Below are positions 16,488 to 24,910 of a DNA stretch of 64,000 nucleotides, in pieces. Position 1 is the stretch's first letter. Each line of letters starts with the position of its first letter. This DNA comes from Bacillus alkalisoli (lineage in GTDB: Bacteria > Bacillota > Bacilli > Bacillales > Bacillaceae_I): the NCBI RefSeq assembly GCF_002797415.1, contig NZ_KZ454944.1, forward strand, positions 3,428,665-3,492,664, read 5' to 3'. The translations under genes were made by a program, and so were the position numbers. Below the pieces are notes generated by a model. That model saw only the letters and a list, made by a program, of their open reading frames with translations. It was not told the origin of the DNA and did not search any database.

Positions 16488-17009
16488 TTAACTATTTTCT
16501 CTTAACCATTGTTTTAACTCATCCGACAGCAAATTACTAGGAATCTCTTCCGGGATGAAGTTCCCAACCATCATTATTTTCACTGTGTTGTTGGATAGTT
16601 TTACGTAAACAACATCTTGGAAAGGAGTAGCGATTACTTTTTCGATGGCTAGCTTTTTCTTAGAGAAGTAATCTGAAATTCTATCTACTTCATCTTTAGA
16701 CAGCTCCCATCGCTTTTGTACAACCTTACTCTTTTCTATTGTAACAACAGGTTCTCGTTCTGAGGAGTTAGTGGTGTTGTTTTTTGTTTTCGTATTTTCA
16801 TTGATTTTGTGCAGTAGTTCTATGATTTCCGAAAAACCGAAGATAAAGATGGCACTTATAAAGGCGGCACCCCAAAATAGAAATGCAACATACCAATTAA
16901 ATGAGTAGCTTGTTTCTGAACCGAAATATAACCCTACAAAGAAGCCGATGACTAATTCTGCACAGCCGACGTAAAATAATATTTTGGAAATCTTGTTTTC
17001 TTTTTCCAT
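16488..17009 (-). CDS. Hypothetical membrane protein (173 residues)
   Basis: Two membrane segments near the N terminus (about 10-30 and 38-60) are followed by a soluble, charged domain of about 110 residues ending LKQWLRENS. I do not recognise the family. RBS GGAGGAAC precedes the ATG. It stands alone between two palindromes. Confidence 0.7.
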   Translation of the reverse strand: MEKENKISKILFYVGCAELVIGFFVGLYFGSETSYSFNWYVAFLFWGAAFISAIFIFGFSEIIELLHKINENTKTKNNTTNSSEREPVVTIEKSKVVQKRWELSKDEVDRISDYFSKKKLAIEKVIATPFQDVVYVKLSNNTVKIMMVGNFIPEEIPSNLLSDELKQWLRENS

Positions 17010-17224
17010 AGTAGTTCCTCCTGTTATTGTATCTATCTTAATAGTAATAGAAATGGTGGGCTGTTTTTGGTGTATGAAATAAATGGTGAATTGAAGGAAC
17101 AGAAACCTTGGTACAAATGCGTCAAGATCCCTATCCCTTCAAAGCAAATTTCTTAAGAAAGGATTCTGTGTAACAGGTTGGCTGGCGCTGAGCTTTCTCA
17201 ATTTCATTTTTGCTTTAACTCCCC

Positions 17225-19234
17225 TTAATACACCGGCACCCTAACCGGCTCATCCATCCGAATCGTCGTACTCACATACCTAGCATTAATATAAACCGTA
17301 TCTATATGATCTTTCGGAACACTTATAGAGAATTCCGCTAATTCTCTCTGTATGTCATGACCTTGATCACTTAAGAAATAATAAGCATATGGATCTTCAT
17401 GCTCCACGTATTCCATGTCAAAATAATAACTGCGCTCATAGCGAGGATTTTCTTCTTTTCCTGTAATTGTGACACGATAGGTTATTCTTTCTTCCCCTTC
17501 CTCTTTTACAACTGTTAAGTATTCAAAGATAGTCCCGTCGAATGTTATGTTCATCGGCTCCTTGTCCACTTCTTTTAGCTGTAGTGGAAAGGAAAAGTCG
17601 GTCCTTTCACTCATGGTCACTTCGTATAAACTAAAATATAAAGGCTCCTTATTGTATTTCGTTGTATGATAGTTACCTTCCACCATTTTATACGTATACG
17701 GGTGGAATGCTTGCTCATAAATGGATTCGTCACTATCCAACTCGTAAAATCCACCTTCGGAATATTCGTCTACATAAAACGAAAACATCCCATACGGATG
17801 TTGAAGAAGAGCTTCTCCTTGTTCCGTTTCTACTTTATATTTCATCTGAACGGATTCTATATATTTTTGATCGTTTGCACGCGATTCACGTAAATCCTCG
17901 GAGGTATCTATTCTTGTTTTCATCACATTCCCCGTCGAGCTTGTTGTCCATTCAAAAACCGAAATATCAAAAAGTTCCCCAATCGATACTTTCTCGTCTA
18001 ACTCGATCGTATTCGCTTTTTTCATTCCATCCTTATACAAAATTGGAACAGTCACTTCCCAAGGACCAAATACACCACCAATTCTGGATGTGGTAAAGCG
18101 AAGGTCAAACGCTTCTGGAATCTCCTCCATCGTCCACATCCCTTTCGTTATATCTAGAAAAAACGAACCTTCTGTTGCTTCTTCATTCGCACTTATTATC
18201 GTTACATAACTTACCCGATGTTCCTCCTCATCGGAAACTAAATTAAACAAGCCGCTTTCTCCCGTAAATCTTGTACTAATTAAGTGATTTCCTTGTTCAT
18301 TATCCGCGAATTGTAGTACTCTATCACTTTCATTTTCTATTAGAAAATCCACGCGCATCAGCACCGACGTAATTTCCACACCAGTAATTTCAAACGAAAT
18401 GCCGCTTGCTTCTGCTACATAGGTTCCCTCTTCCCAAACGTTATAAAAATCACCATACTTCACGTAGTTAGTAGCAAGCTTCGTCCATCCCTCTATCTTT
18501 GGCATGTTTAACACGATAAGACCAAACAATAGGACAATACTTGCAGCCGTAAGTAGTTGGTAGGCCAATGACTTTTTCTTTCTTGTTTTGTCTTGCGTTT
18601 TTGCTATTGCTTTTTCTGCAAAAGGTGTTTCTAGTGGGTTTGGTTGAATGAACGCTTGCACTTTTTTCATCGTACCATTCGTTTCATCTACTAGACTACG
18701 ACACGCTGGGCAAAATTCTAGATGGTCTTCCACTTCGGTGCGGTTTTCTGGAGATAGTAGGTGATGAGTGTACTTGGTAGTAGTTTCTATGCTTAAGCAG
18801 TCAGCGTTATTCGGTTTGTGAGAAATTTCTTGGTGAAAAGTAAGGATGACATTCTCAAGTGTGTTGGTAGGTACGTTTAGTAGTTTGCTAATGGATGGGA
18901 ATGACAGTTTAAATAGATAATAAAGTAATATAGATTGTTGTTCTATCTGTTCTAATTGAAGAAAGTGGAGCTCGACTAGTTCGTGTTGTGACGAAGCTTC
19001 TTTTCGTTTTTTCAGAGTTGGTATGTTGTGATACATATGTATAACGGCATTCGTTGAAAAAAATTCGTGAAAAAGGTCGTTCTCTTTTGGAAGACTAGTT
19101 ATCTCCTTTTTCATATGTAAAAACGTATCAATGACTAAAATCTCCGCATCTTCTTTGTTGTTGGTTAACAAGGAAGCAACTCGATATAAGCTTGCCTCAT
19201 ACTCAGCAATGATTTTTTCATATTCCATCGGCAT
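17225..19234 (-). CDS. Sigma-factor-like / anti-sigma fusion membrane protein with DUF4179-like ectodomain
   Basis: This 669-residue protein reads as a fusion. Residues 1-60 resemble sigma region 2 (YEASLYRVASLLTNNKEDAEILVIDTF), 98-137 resemble region 4 (QQSILLYYLFKLSFPSISKLLNVPTNTLENVI). Residues 150-185 carry a zinc-finger anti-sigma motif (His171, Cys175, Cys178). One membrane segment spans about 224-244. The remaining about 420 residues are a beta-rich outer domain like the DUF4179/DUF5643 part of Bacillus anti-sigma proteins. The DNA-binding parts look degenerate, lacking the basic promoter-reading helices, so it may sense envelope state rather than start transcription. No separate sigma gene is adjacent. 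Confidence 0.75.
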   Translation of the reverse strand: MPMEYEKIIAEYEASLYRVASLLTNNKEDAEILVIDTFLHMKKEITSLPKENDLFHEFFSTNAVIHMYHNIPTLKKRKEASSQHELVELHFLQLEQIEQQSILLYYLFKLSFPSISKLLNVPTNTLENVILTFHQEISHKPNNADCLSIETTTKYTHHLLSPENRTEVEDHLEFCPACRSLVDETNGTMKKVQAFIQPNPLETPFAEKAIAKTQDKTRKKKSLAYQLLTAASIVLLFGLIVLNMPKIEGWTKLATNYVKYGDFYNVWEEGTYVAEASGISFEITGVEITSVLMRVDFLIENESDRVLQFADNEQGNHLISTRFTGESGLFNLVSDEEEHRVSYVTIISANEEATEGSFFLDITKGMWTMEEIPEAFDLRFTTSRIGGVFGPWEVTVPILYKDGMKKANTIELDEKVSIGELFDISVFEWTTSSTGNVMKTRIDTSEDLRESRANDQKYIESVQMKYKVETEQGEALLQHPYGMFSFYVDEYSEGGFYELDSDESIYEQAFHPYTYKMVEGNYHTTKYNKEPLYFSLYEVTMSERTDFSFPLQLKEVDKEPMNITFDGTIFEYLTVVKEEGEERITYRVTITGKEENPRYERSYYFDMEYVEHEDPYAYYFLSDQGHDIQRELAEFSISVPKDHIDTVYINARYVSTTIRMDEPVRVPVY

Positions 19235-19372
19235 TATTTTACCCCTTACCGTTTTTTGAATATTATAACATATTGGTAGCGTTTGGATAGGTAGATTTTA
19301 CTAAATGAGGTCAGACCACTAGTACCTAAAATATCACCAAACTAGGGGGACTGGCTATAACACCACACAACA

Positions 19373-19411
19373 AAAAAAACGTTTCTTCTATTGTGGAAGA
19401 AACGTTTTTTT
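19373..19411. terminator. Bidirectional intrinsic terminator
   Basis: AAAAAACGTTTCTTC, a 7-base loop, then GAAGAAACGTTTTTT. Strong stem with A/T runs on both sides. It lies upstream of the fusion gene start and downstream of the stress protein gene. Confidence 0.85.
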
Positions 19412-19520
19412 ACTATATCATCTATTCATTTTTTAAAAAATACGAGTTTTGTTTAAAGCATAAGGGACAAGGGCTTCGATCCAAACGGGTAAGGTCCCTG
19501 TCACTAAACCAAAACATAAC

Positions 19521-20093
19521 CTAGTATTTATCTACTCTATTATCCACTCGAACGTGGTCAGCATAAGTATGAGAATTTAGTGAATTGTTTGAAGAGAAAT
19601 TATTATATAATCCTTCTTCACGTGCTTCATCTGCTTCTACTAGTACTACGATATGCCCATTGTTTAGGTGAGTTTCATACTCGAGTGCATGTTTTTCTGG
19701 GATCCCAGCTCCTGTAAGAGCACCTACGAGTCCACCGCCACTTGCTCCAATAGCTGCCCCCGTAAGCGCAGTCGCTAATGGTCCTGCTGCTGCAAGTACA
19801 CCAATACCAGGTATTGCTAGTAACCCAATCGAAGCAATAACCCCTGCAACACCACCAATAACGCCACCTGTTCCTGCACCTATACCTAAACCTTTTGCTG
19901 CATTTTCAGCTCGTCCACTATCTTTTTCTGTCACTTCAGTACCTGTGACATCTTGTATACTATTAACATCATCACTATCTTTCGCAAAAACTGAAACTTC
20001 ATCTTTCGTGTAACCCATAGCATGAAGCTCCTCAATTGCACGAATAGCCTCTTCTTGTGTTCGGAATACTCCACCAACAATTGTCTTGTTCAT
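19521..20093 (-). CDS. General stress protein, GSP17M/YflT type
   Basis: A 190-residue protein. The N-terminal block VGGVFRTQEEAIRAIEELHAMGYTKDEVSVFAKD is the YflT/GSP17M heat-stress domain. The middle (about 65-130) is glycine- and alanine-rich (GIGAGTGGVIGGVAG), probably one or two membrane hairpins, and the C-terminal part returns to a DUF1269-like 'HIVVLVEAD' strand. Such proteins belong to the sigma-B general stress regulon in Bacillus; a matching promoter lies upstream. The biochemical role of the family is unknown. RBS GGAGGTAAT. Confidence 0.85.
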   Translation of the reverse strand: MNKTIVGGVFRTQEEAIRAIEELHAMGYTKDEVSVFAKDSDDVNSIQDVTGTEVTEKDSGRAENAAKGLGIGAGTGGVIGGVAGVIASIGLLAIPGIGVLAAAGPLATALTGAAIGASGGGLVGALTGAGIPEKHALEYETHLNNGHIVVLVEADEAREEGLYNNFSSNNSLNSHTYADHVRVDNRVDKY

Positions 20094-20140
20094 GTTATTA
20101 CCTCCTAAGGTTTTGTTAATTGCTAAGTACTAATTAGTAG

Positions 20141-20166
20141 ATTCCCAGTATGAAGAGATGATAAAC
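20141..20166 (-). promoter_or_regulatory. Sigma-B-type promoter of the stress protein gene
   Basis: Minus strand GTTTAT, 14 bases, GGGAAT, close to the sigma-B consensus (GTTTAA, 12-15 bases, GGGTAT), about 50 bases before the ATG. Confidence 0.7.
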
Positions 20167-20180
20167 ATAATGAATTAACT

Positions 20181-20226
20181 GGACAGACACCCCGATCCAT
20201 TTTTGCACCGCGGTGTCTGTCCCTCC
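20181..20226. repeat. GACAGACACC / GGTGTCTGTCC palindrome
   Basis: Arms GGACAGACACC and GGTGTCTGTCCC around CGATCCATTTTTGCACCGC. It lies between divergent genes. Very similar copies sit at 22,621 and 24,631. Confidence 0.85.
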
Positions 20227-20311
20227 GCAACACTGAAAAATATTTTTTCACTCTTCCCCACCCAATTAACGCACTCTATCGTCTAAAATGAAGAAAGGGG
20301 GGATTTGCCAG

Positions 20312-20866
20312 ATGAGTGAGATGGAACATGTAGCAATAACTACGGAAAATGAATGCGCCCGAGATAAAGTGTTGGAAGTATTAATCAATGAATATAGCGA
20401 TCGAATTTTGCATCTTACATATACATATGTCAAAAATAAAGCAACTGCGGAAGATTTAACGCAAGAGATATTTATTAAATGCTATGAACGATTTCATCAA
20501 TTCAACGAGCAATCCTCGTTGAAAACGTGGGTGTACCGTATTGCGAGCAACCATTGTAAAGATTATTTACGAAGCTGGCATCATCGTAAAGTGACCTTTA
20601 ATGAAAAACTACTAACCTATATACCTTCGAAAGCTAAACAGATAGAAGAACAGATTGTTGCAATGTCTGAAGAAAATAGTCTTGTCCAAGCCATTATGTG
20701 CTTACCCACAAAATATCGGGAAGCTATTTTTCTCTATTATTATGAGGAGCTTTCCATAACGGAGATTAGTAATGTTACTGGTGTGAACCGCAATACGATT
20801 AAAACAAGGTTACAGCGTGCGCGAGAATTAGTAAAAGAACAAATGGTAGAGGAGGATAAAACATGA
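20312..20866 (+). CDS. ECF-type sigma-70 factor
   Basis: A 184-residue sigma factor: region 2 (EYSDRILHLTYTYVKNKATAEDLTQEIFIKCYERF..) with the usual DLTQE core and region 4 (REAIFLYYYEELSITEISNVTGVNRNTIKTRLQRAREL). I take ATG 20,312 because AAAGGGGGG lies 9 bases before it; an ATG at 20,288 is in frame but has no ribosome site. Its TGA overlaps the next ATG (ATGA). No anti-sigma gene follows; the next two genes are a PadR-like regulator and a SEDS protein. It is most like SigV/SigW-class ECF factors that react to cell-wall stress. Confidence 0.9.
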   Translation: MSEMEHVAITTENECARDKVLEVLINEYSDRILHLTYTYVKNKATAEDLTQEIFIKCYERFHQFNEQSSLKTWVYRIASNHCKDYLRSWHHRKVTFNEKLLTYIPSKAKQIEEQIVAMSEENSLVQAIMCLPTKYREAIFLYYYEELSITEISNVTGVNRNTIKTRLQRARELVKEQMVEEDKT

Positions 20867-21306
20867 AGGATCCATTTTTCAATCTTAAAAGCACGATGAA
20901 GAAAACCGTCTTCAAAGACTTTTCTTTGTCTGATGAACGTAAACATGCGATTAAGGAATCCGTACAATCAAAACAATTGACGTCTATACAACCTATCTGG
21001 AAAGAAGAAACGATTGTCAAATTATTGGCCTCACTTCAAAATGAAGAGAAACATGGATATGAAATTTGCACCTATCTGTTTCAGCGTGATGAACGATGCT
21101 TTCATAACAACGAAGGCCAGCTTTATACGCTGTTACACCTTCTAGAAAATAAACAGCTTCTTTCCTCCTCTTGGCAAGATGAAAAAAAGTATTATACATT
21201 AACGTCTAAGGGGAAGAAACAATTAGCCTTAGCTACTAAAGATGGAGCGAAAAAGCAATGGAGCTTCAAGCATTTGCTGGAGGAGGCTTCTTATGAGCTC
21301 GACTAA
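20863..21306 (+). CDS. PadR-like winged-helix protein with N-terminal extension
   Basis: A 147-residue protein. About 45-120 form a PadR winged helix (IVKLLASLQNEEKHGYEICTYLF... LYTLLHLLENKQLL... KKYYTLTSKGKKQLA). The first 45 residues (LKSTMKKTVFKDFSLSDERKHAIKESVQ) look like the short cytoplasmic segment found before the membrane helix in some anti-sigma proteins, which could contact the sigma factor; that is inference. Translation is coupled to the sigma gene by ATGA and overlaps the next gene by 14 bases. PadR proteins are often paired with HAAS/DUF1700-domain membrane proteins, as here. Confidence 0.75.
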   Translation: MKDPFFNLKSTMKKTVFKDFSLSDERKHAIKESVQSKQLTSIQPIWKEETIVKLLASLQNEEKHGYEICTYLFQRDERCFHNNEGQLYTLLHLLENKQLLSSSWQDEKKYYTLTSKGKKQLALATKDGAKKQWSFKHLLEEASYELD

Positions 21307-22600
21307 GTTTGAAGATTTTCTGAAGAAAGTAACCTCGAGAGTAAAATCAAAAGAAGCGCACTCTCTCATTAAAAAAGAACTTTACAACCATATGAGTGAA
21401 CTGCGCCAAACTTATCAAAAAGAGAAAATGTCGATTGAAGATGCAGAAGAAAAAGCGATAGAAAAAATGGGGAACGCTTATACATTAGGGGATCAATTAA
21501 ACAAACTCCATAAACCGCGAATGGATTGGATGCTGACTATTTTATTTGTTTTACTATCAAGCGTAAGCTTTCTCCTTTTATCAGGTGGCGTGTTATCTTT
21601 ACCTGCTAGTTATAATTTTATCCTTCGTCAAGCAATCTGGCTTACATTGGCTGTCATTGTTATCGTTTCTATTCTTTTCTTTGATTATCGGCGTCTTAAA
21701 AATGGATGGCTATTCTTTTACGTTTCAGGCTTTCTACTGCTACTTTATACTAGCCTTTTTGGGACTTTGATTAACGGAGCGCGTAGAGCGATATGGATAT
21801 CTGATATAAGGTTAGACTTGACCGTCATTTGTTTATTTTTACTATTCTTAGGTTGGGCAGGAATTAGTTCAAACATGCACCTCTTCTCTGATTGGAAAAA
21901 ACAGCTGCTATTAGTTGGATTATTCTGGAGTCCACTTTATCTATTCTTGACGCTACCAGATTTTGCATCTAGTATAATTTATGCAGTTTGTACTCTCACA
22001 ATGATTCTCTATTCGTCGATGCCGAAGAAGGTGTTAGTAAAGTTAGTAGCTGTAAACGGAATCGTATTATCTTTCTTTATCTTTTTCCTTTGGCAAGTGA
22101 GAAGGCATAGTTTTACCACTCGCCTCACATCTTTCTTAAAACCAGAAGAAGATCCATATGGCTACGGGTATATTTATATGGTTTTAAAAGATGTATTTTC
22201 CCAAGCAAGATGGCTCGGTAATGGTTTTCAGCAAGATGCTGTGATCGGTCAACTTCCAGATATACATACTGATTTCGCTTTTCCGTATCTTGTCTATTCG
22301 TTAGGTTGGGGCTTTGGTATTGTACTATGTTTCCTTCTATTACTCTTTATTTATCGAATGACGATGAATGCGTTTAAAACACACGATCATTTTGGTAGGA
22401 TACTCGTAATTGGAGCAAGTGCCCTCTTTGCATTGCCAGCTGTGTGGAGCATATTAATGGGACTTGGGATTTTACCTATTGTTGGCTATTCCTTACCTTT
22501 TATCACTTACGGCGGCAGTAGACTTCTATTTTATGCAACGCTATTAGGTTTAGTCTTGAACGTCTATAGGAGAAAGGATATTGTGGAGTCTACGATATAA
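21293..22600 (+). CDS. SEDS-family (FtsW/RodA/SpoVE) protein with N-terminal HAAS-like domain
   Basis: A 435-residue protein starting at ATG 21,293 after GGAGGAGG. Residues 1-75 are a soluble helical HAAS/DUF1700-like domain (FLKKVTSRVKSKEAHSLIKKELYNHMSELRQ). Ten or so membrane segments follow, with the SEDS signature near the end: ILPIVGYSLPFITYGGS. SEDS proteins polymerise peptidoglycan glycan strands. The catalytic-loop Asp region is less clear than in RodA. It is the last gene of the sigma-PadR operon, so it is probably made under cell-wall stress or at a sporulation stage. Usual SEDS proteins lack the HAAS domain, which makes this a fusion. Confidence 0.85.
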   Translation: MSSTKFEDFLKKVTSRVKSKEAHSLIKKELYNHMSELRQTYQKEKMSIEDAEEKAIEKMGNAYTLGDQLNKLHKPRMDWMLTILFVLLSSVSFLLLSGGVLSLPASYNFILRQAIWLTLAVIVIVSILFFDYRRLKNGWLFFYVSGFLLLLYTSLFGTLINGARRAIWISDIRLDLTVICLFLLFLGWAGISSNMHLFSDWKKQLLLVGLFWSPLYLFLTLPDFASSIIYAVCTLTMILYSSMPKKVLVKLVAVNGIVLSFFIFFLWQVRRHSFTTRLTSFLKPEEDPYGYGYIYMVLKDVFSQARWLGNGFQQDAVIGQLPDIHTDFAFPYLVYSLGWGFGIVLCFLLLLFIYRMTMNAFKTHDHFGRILVIGASALFALPAVWSILMGLGILPIVGYSLPFITYGGSRLLFYATLLGLVLNVYRRKDIVESTI

Positions 22601-22620
22601 TGTTAGAAGTGAATCAGAGT

Positions 22621-22666
22621 GACAGACACCGCGGTGCATTTTTGCGCCGTGGTGTCTGTCCCTCCG
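22621..22666. repeat. GACAGACACC / GGTGTCTGTCC palindrome
   Basis: Arms GACAGACACCGCGGTGCA and GCGCCGTGGTGTCTGTCC around a short T-run, directly after the SEDS gene. It can act as a terminator-like stem, but no T-run follows. Confidence 0.85.
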
Positions 22667-22672
22667 AAACAT

Positions 22673-22972
22673 TCAATCAAACCTGCTCGTTTCAACACCA
22701 TCTATAATATCTTCTAGTTCGGTTAAAAAGGTTATATATACAGGACCAGGTATTCTTTCCGTGAAGCTTTTAATGGCTGGCAGTTCTTCCGCCTCTTCAA
22801 CCGTTTCAGGCTTTTCTTCTAGCCTGCCCCACCATGCCTTCATTTCATGAATGAACTCGTAAAAATACTGTTCAAATCTCTCTGCCCACTCCGCTCCTTC
22901 ATCCCCTTCTGTTTTTTGCATCATCGTCCAGGCTTCAAGGGCTGTTTCGAAATGCTCGTTCATCTTGTCCAT
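22673..22972 (-). CDS. Hypothetical acidic protein (99 residues)
   Basis: Starts at ATG 22,972 (MDKMNEHFETALEAW) 8 bases after GAGAGGAG; a GTG three codons earlier overlaps the ribosome site. The product is acidic, helical, with many Trp and Glu. No family is recognised. It stands alone on the minus strand between two palindromes. Confidence 0.65.
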   Translation of the reverse strand: MDKMNEHFETALEAWTMMQKTEGDEGAEWAERFEQYFYEFIHEMKAWWGRLEEKPETVEEAEELPAIKSFTERIPGPVYITFLTELEDIIDGVETSRFD

Positions 22973-23006
22973 TTGAACCACTCCTCTCTTTTAAATGGAG
23001 GTAAAT

Positions 23007-23062
23007 GGGGACGGGGTTTGATTTCTCATTTTTTGAAAGAATGAGAAATCAACCCCGTCCCC
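23007..23062. repeat. GGGGACGGGG-armed palindrome
   Basis: Arms GGGGACGGGGTTTGATTTCT and complement; perfect apart from one base; loop about 10 bases. Confidence 0.9.
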
Positions 23063-23071
23063 AATTTTCCC

Positions 23072-23632
23072 CTAGATTTTTTCAAAAATCAATCGCAGCC
23101 CCTCTCTACTTTGGTAAGAAGATTGATTCGTTATAATGCATAAGCCTTGCGCATCGTGGTCTGCTAGCAGCATCGTTGGTTCCTTGCTCATTTCAATTGA
23201 TGCAATTTTATTTTTGTAATACACGTTCTTACCTTGTGTAATTAGCCACATGGAATTTTGTTGCGCTAAATAAAACCACTCTGTAAACACCTTTTTTAGT
23301 ACTTCGCTGTTTGGAATAGTGATAGTGAACGCTGGTATTTCTGCATGATACGTTTTTCCATTAAACATCGTAAGGACCGTTCGGCCTGAAGGTTGATAAT
23401 GAATTTCGAATTGATCTCTCATTAATAATACTGATTTAGCGTCATCCTCATATCCTTCAAAATGAATATAAAAAGGAAATTTGAAGCATGAAGTCGCAGC
23501 CTTTTGCATTAACACAACTGTATCTTCCACGTAATCCTCGTTATCTCCCCATATATGGAATTGTTCGTAATCTCCGTGAATGACTATCCAATCTTGGTCC
23601 TTCGTAAAGTCTTGCATGATATGAATATTCAT
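23072..23632 (-). CDS. Hypothetical protein (186 residues)
   Basis: A soluble protein (MNIHIMQDFTKDQDWIVIHGDYEQFHIWG...) of mixed beta/alpha composition with no signal peptide or membrane segment. I recognise no domain. RBS AGGAG lies 13 bases before the ATG. It sits between two palindromes of the same family and next to another unknown gene of similar style (23.7-24.4 kb); both read on the minus strand. Confidence 0.65.
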   Translation of the reverse strand: MNIHIMQDFTKDQDWIVIHGDYEQFHIWGDNEDYVEDTVVLMQKAATSCFKFPFYIHFEGYEDDAKSVLLMRDQFEIHYQPSGRTVLTMFNGKTYHAEIPAFTITIPNSEVLKKVFTEWFYLAQQNSMWLITQGKNVYYKNKIASIEMSKEPTMLLADHDAQGLCIITNQSSYQSREGLRLIFEKI

Positions 23633-23663
23633 TTTTCTTTACTCCTAAAGGATAAATTTGCAC

Positions 23664-23709
23664 GGGGACGGGGGTGATTTTGAAAGAATGAGAAATCAAC
23701 CCCGTCCCC
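23664..23709. repeat. Collapsed GGGGACGGGG palindrome
   Basis: The outer arms (GGGGACGGGG / CCCCGTCCCC) are intact but about 10 bases of the left inner arm (the TTTCTCAT part) are missing, so the hairpin is shortened. This shows the element is breaking down in place. Confidence 0.8.
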
Positions 23710-23717
23710 ATTTTTCA

Positions 23718-24425
23718 TCAATCCCAATAATTAAACAAGAACTCGCCTTGGGTTTGGGGTTTCCAGTGTTTGATGCTGTATTCTTCCCATTTGGATAATG
23801 GGCGATGGATGCGGAATGGGCTGTTTAGTTGTTCTATTGTGCATACTTTGTATGGCGGTGCGAAAAAAGAAGCTAGTTCTTGGTGATAGGTGAAACGTGG
23901 GTAGCCACCTATCTCTTCCGTAAACGCTATATTGTAATCGTTGCAAAGTATATAGATTGTGCCATCCTTCAAGTCAAGTTTTACTGCATTATAGCTGCAC
24001 ATATCTAGGTCATCGTATGTTAATATTTGAAACTTTACGCGAAGGTTTCTGGCTATTTTTTTGCAAAGGTTATGAAAATCAACAAAGTCATAAGTACTAA
24101 AGGCTTCATCTGGAAGAGTTTCTAAGGTGCTTTCTCCTTCTAGCCCTATTAATCTATTCACTTCTTTAACGTGAACTCTTACTTTTGGATCGGAGAACAA
24201 TTTATGAAAATCTTCTTTAGTTAATAGTGCAGGCCTCACATCGCCGGATTGGTCATAGGGAAGTGAATGGCCCCACATTGAGCTTTTTTCATCTAGTGTA
24301 TAAAAGAAACTAAGTTCTTCATTTTTCACTTTAACAATGACACGTATGTCGTATGTATTATGGTATGTTCCATCTGAGCACGGCACTTGATGGTTGCATA
24401 TTAGATCTGCTTTTAGGATGTTCAT
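23718..24425 (-). CDS. Hypothetical protein (235 residues)
   Basis: Soluble protein (MNILKADLICNHQVPC... ending GEFLFNYWD) with no signal peptide. It contains several Trp and Tyr clusters and conserved-looking 'YRFTYHQE' style motifs, but no domain I know. RBS AGGAGG before the ATG. Function unknown. Confidence 0.65.
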   Translation of the reverse strand: MNILKADLICNHQVPCSDGTYHNTYDIRVIVKVKNEELSFFYTLDEKSSMWGHSLPYDQSGDVRPALLTKEDFHKLFSDPKVRVHVKEVNRLIGLEGESTLETLPDEAFSTYDFVDFHNLCKKIARNLRVKFQILTYDDLDMCSYNAVKLDLKDGTIYILCNDYNIAFTEEIGGYPRFTYHQELASFFAPPYKVCTIEQLNSPFRIHRPLSKWEEYSIKHWKPQTQGEFLFNYWD

Positions 24426-24630
24426 GTATATCCTCCTTAGTATCTACGACAATATCTTGTACCCTAAGTGACGTTCCCCTAAAGGTGACTTCTAGAGGCC
24501 ATCGTAATAGAGTCTCATTTAATTCGTCTCACTTTCATTAATGGGTCTCTGCGAATGTGTTAATGACAAACTCTTTGTTGGCCTCTTCATCAGAAATTGT
24601 TCTTATTGGAGCTACTTCTTCTGATTCGAG

Positions 24631-24680
24631 GGGTCAGACACTTCGGTGCACTTATGCATCAAGGTGTCTGTCCCTCCGAT
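24631..24680. repeat. GTCAGACACC-type palindrome
   Basis: Arms GGGTCAGACACTTCGGTGCA and TGCATCAAGGTGTCTGTCCC. It is the most diverged of the three good copies. The rest of the gap (24,426-24,711) shows nothing else. Confidence 0.75.
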
Positions 24681-24711
24681 TCACATGACCCTCCGATTCA
24701 AAATTTCTCAA

Positions 24712-24909
24712 CTACTCTTCTTCCCAAAACAGTTGGTCTAATGTTTTCGATAGTGCTTTACATATAGATACACATAAACTTAAGGTCGGATTATACTTAC
24801 CGAGCTCAATTAACCCTATTGTTTGTCGCGAAACACCAACAATCTTCGCTAATTCTTCTTGTGAAAGATCTTTCTCCACTCTCGCCATTTTCATCCGAAT
24901 ATTTTTCAT
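24712..24909 (-). CDS. Small XRE-family HTH regulator (65 residues)
   Basis: Almost the whole protein is a helix-turn-helix of the Cro/C1 type: LSQEELAKIVGVSRQTIGLIELGKYNPTLSL, followed by KALSKTLDQLFWEEE. Such short regulators usually repress their own operon with a membrane protein. Here the upstream gene (24,911-25,438) ends one base before this start, so the two are coupled. An operator was not identified. Confidence 0.9.
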   Translation of the reverse strand: MKNIRMKMARVEKDLSQEELAKIVGVSRQTIGLIELGKYNPTLSLCVSICKALSKTLDQLFWEEE

Positions 24910-24910
24910 G

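Noticed and set aside
17662-18096. 144-codon plus-strand frame inside the sigma/anti-sigma fusion gene
   Set aside because: No ribosome site, low-complexity translation, opposite to a long, well-supported gene.
20228-20287. ECF-type autoregulatory promoter before the sigma gene
   Set aside because: A CGTC is present near 20,280 but no AAC-type -35 element stands at the right distance.
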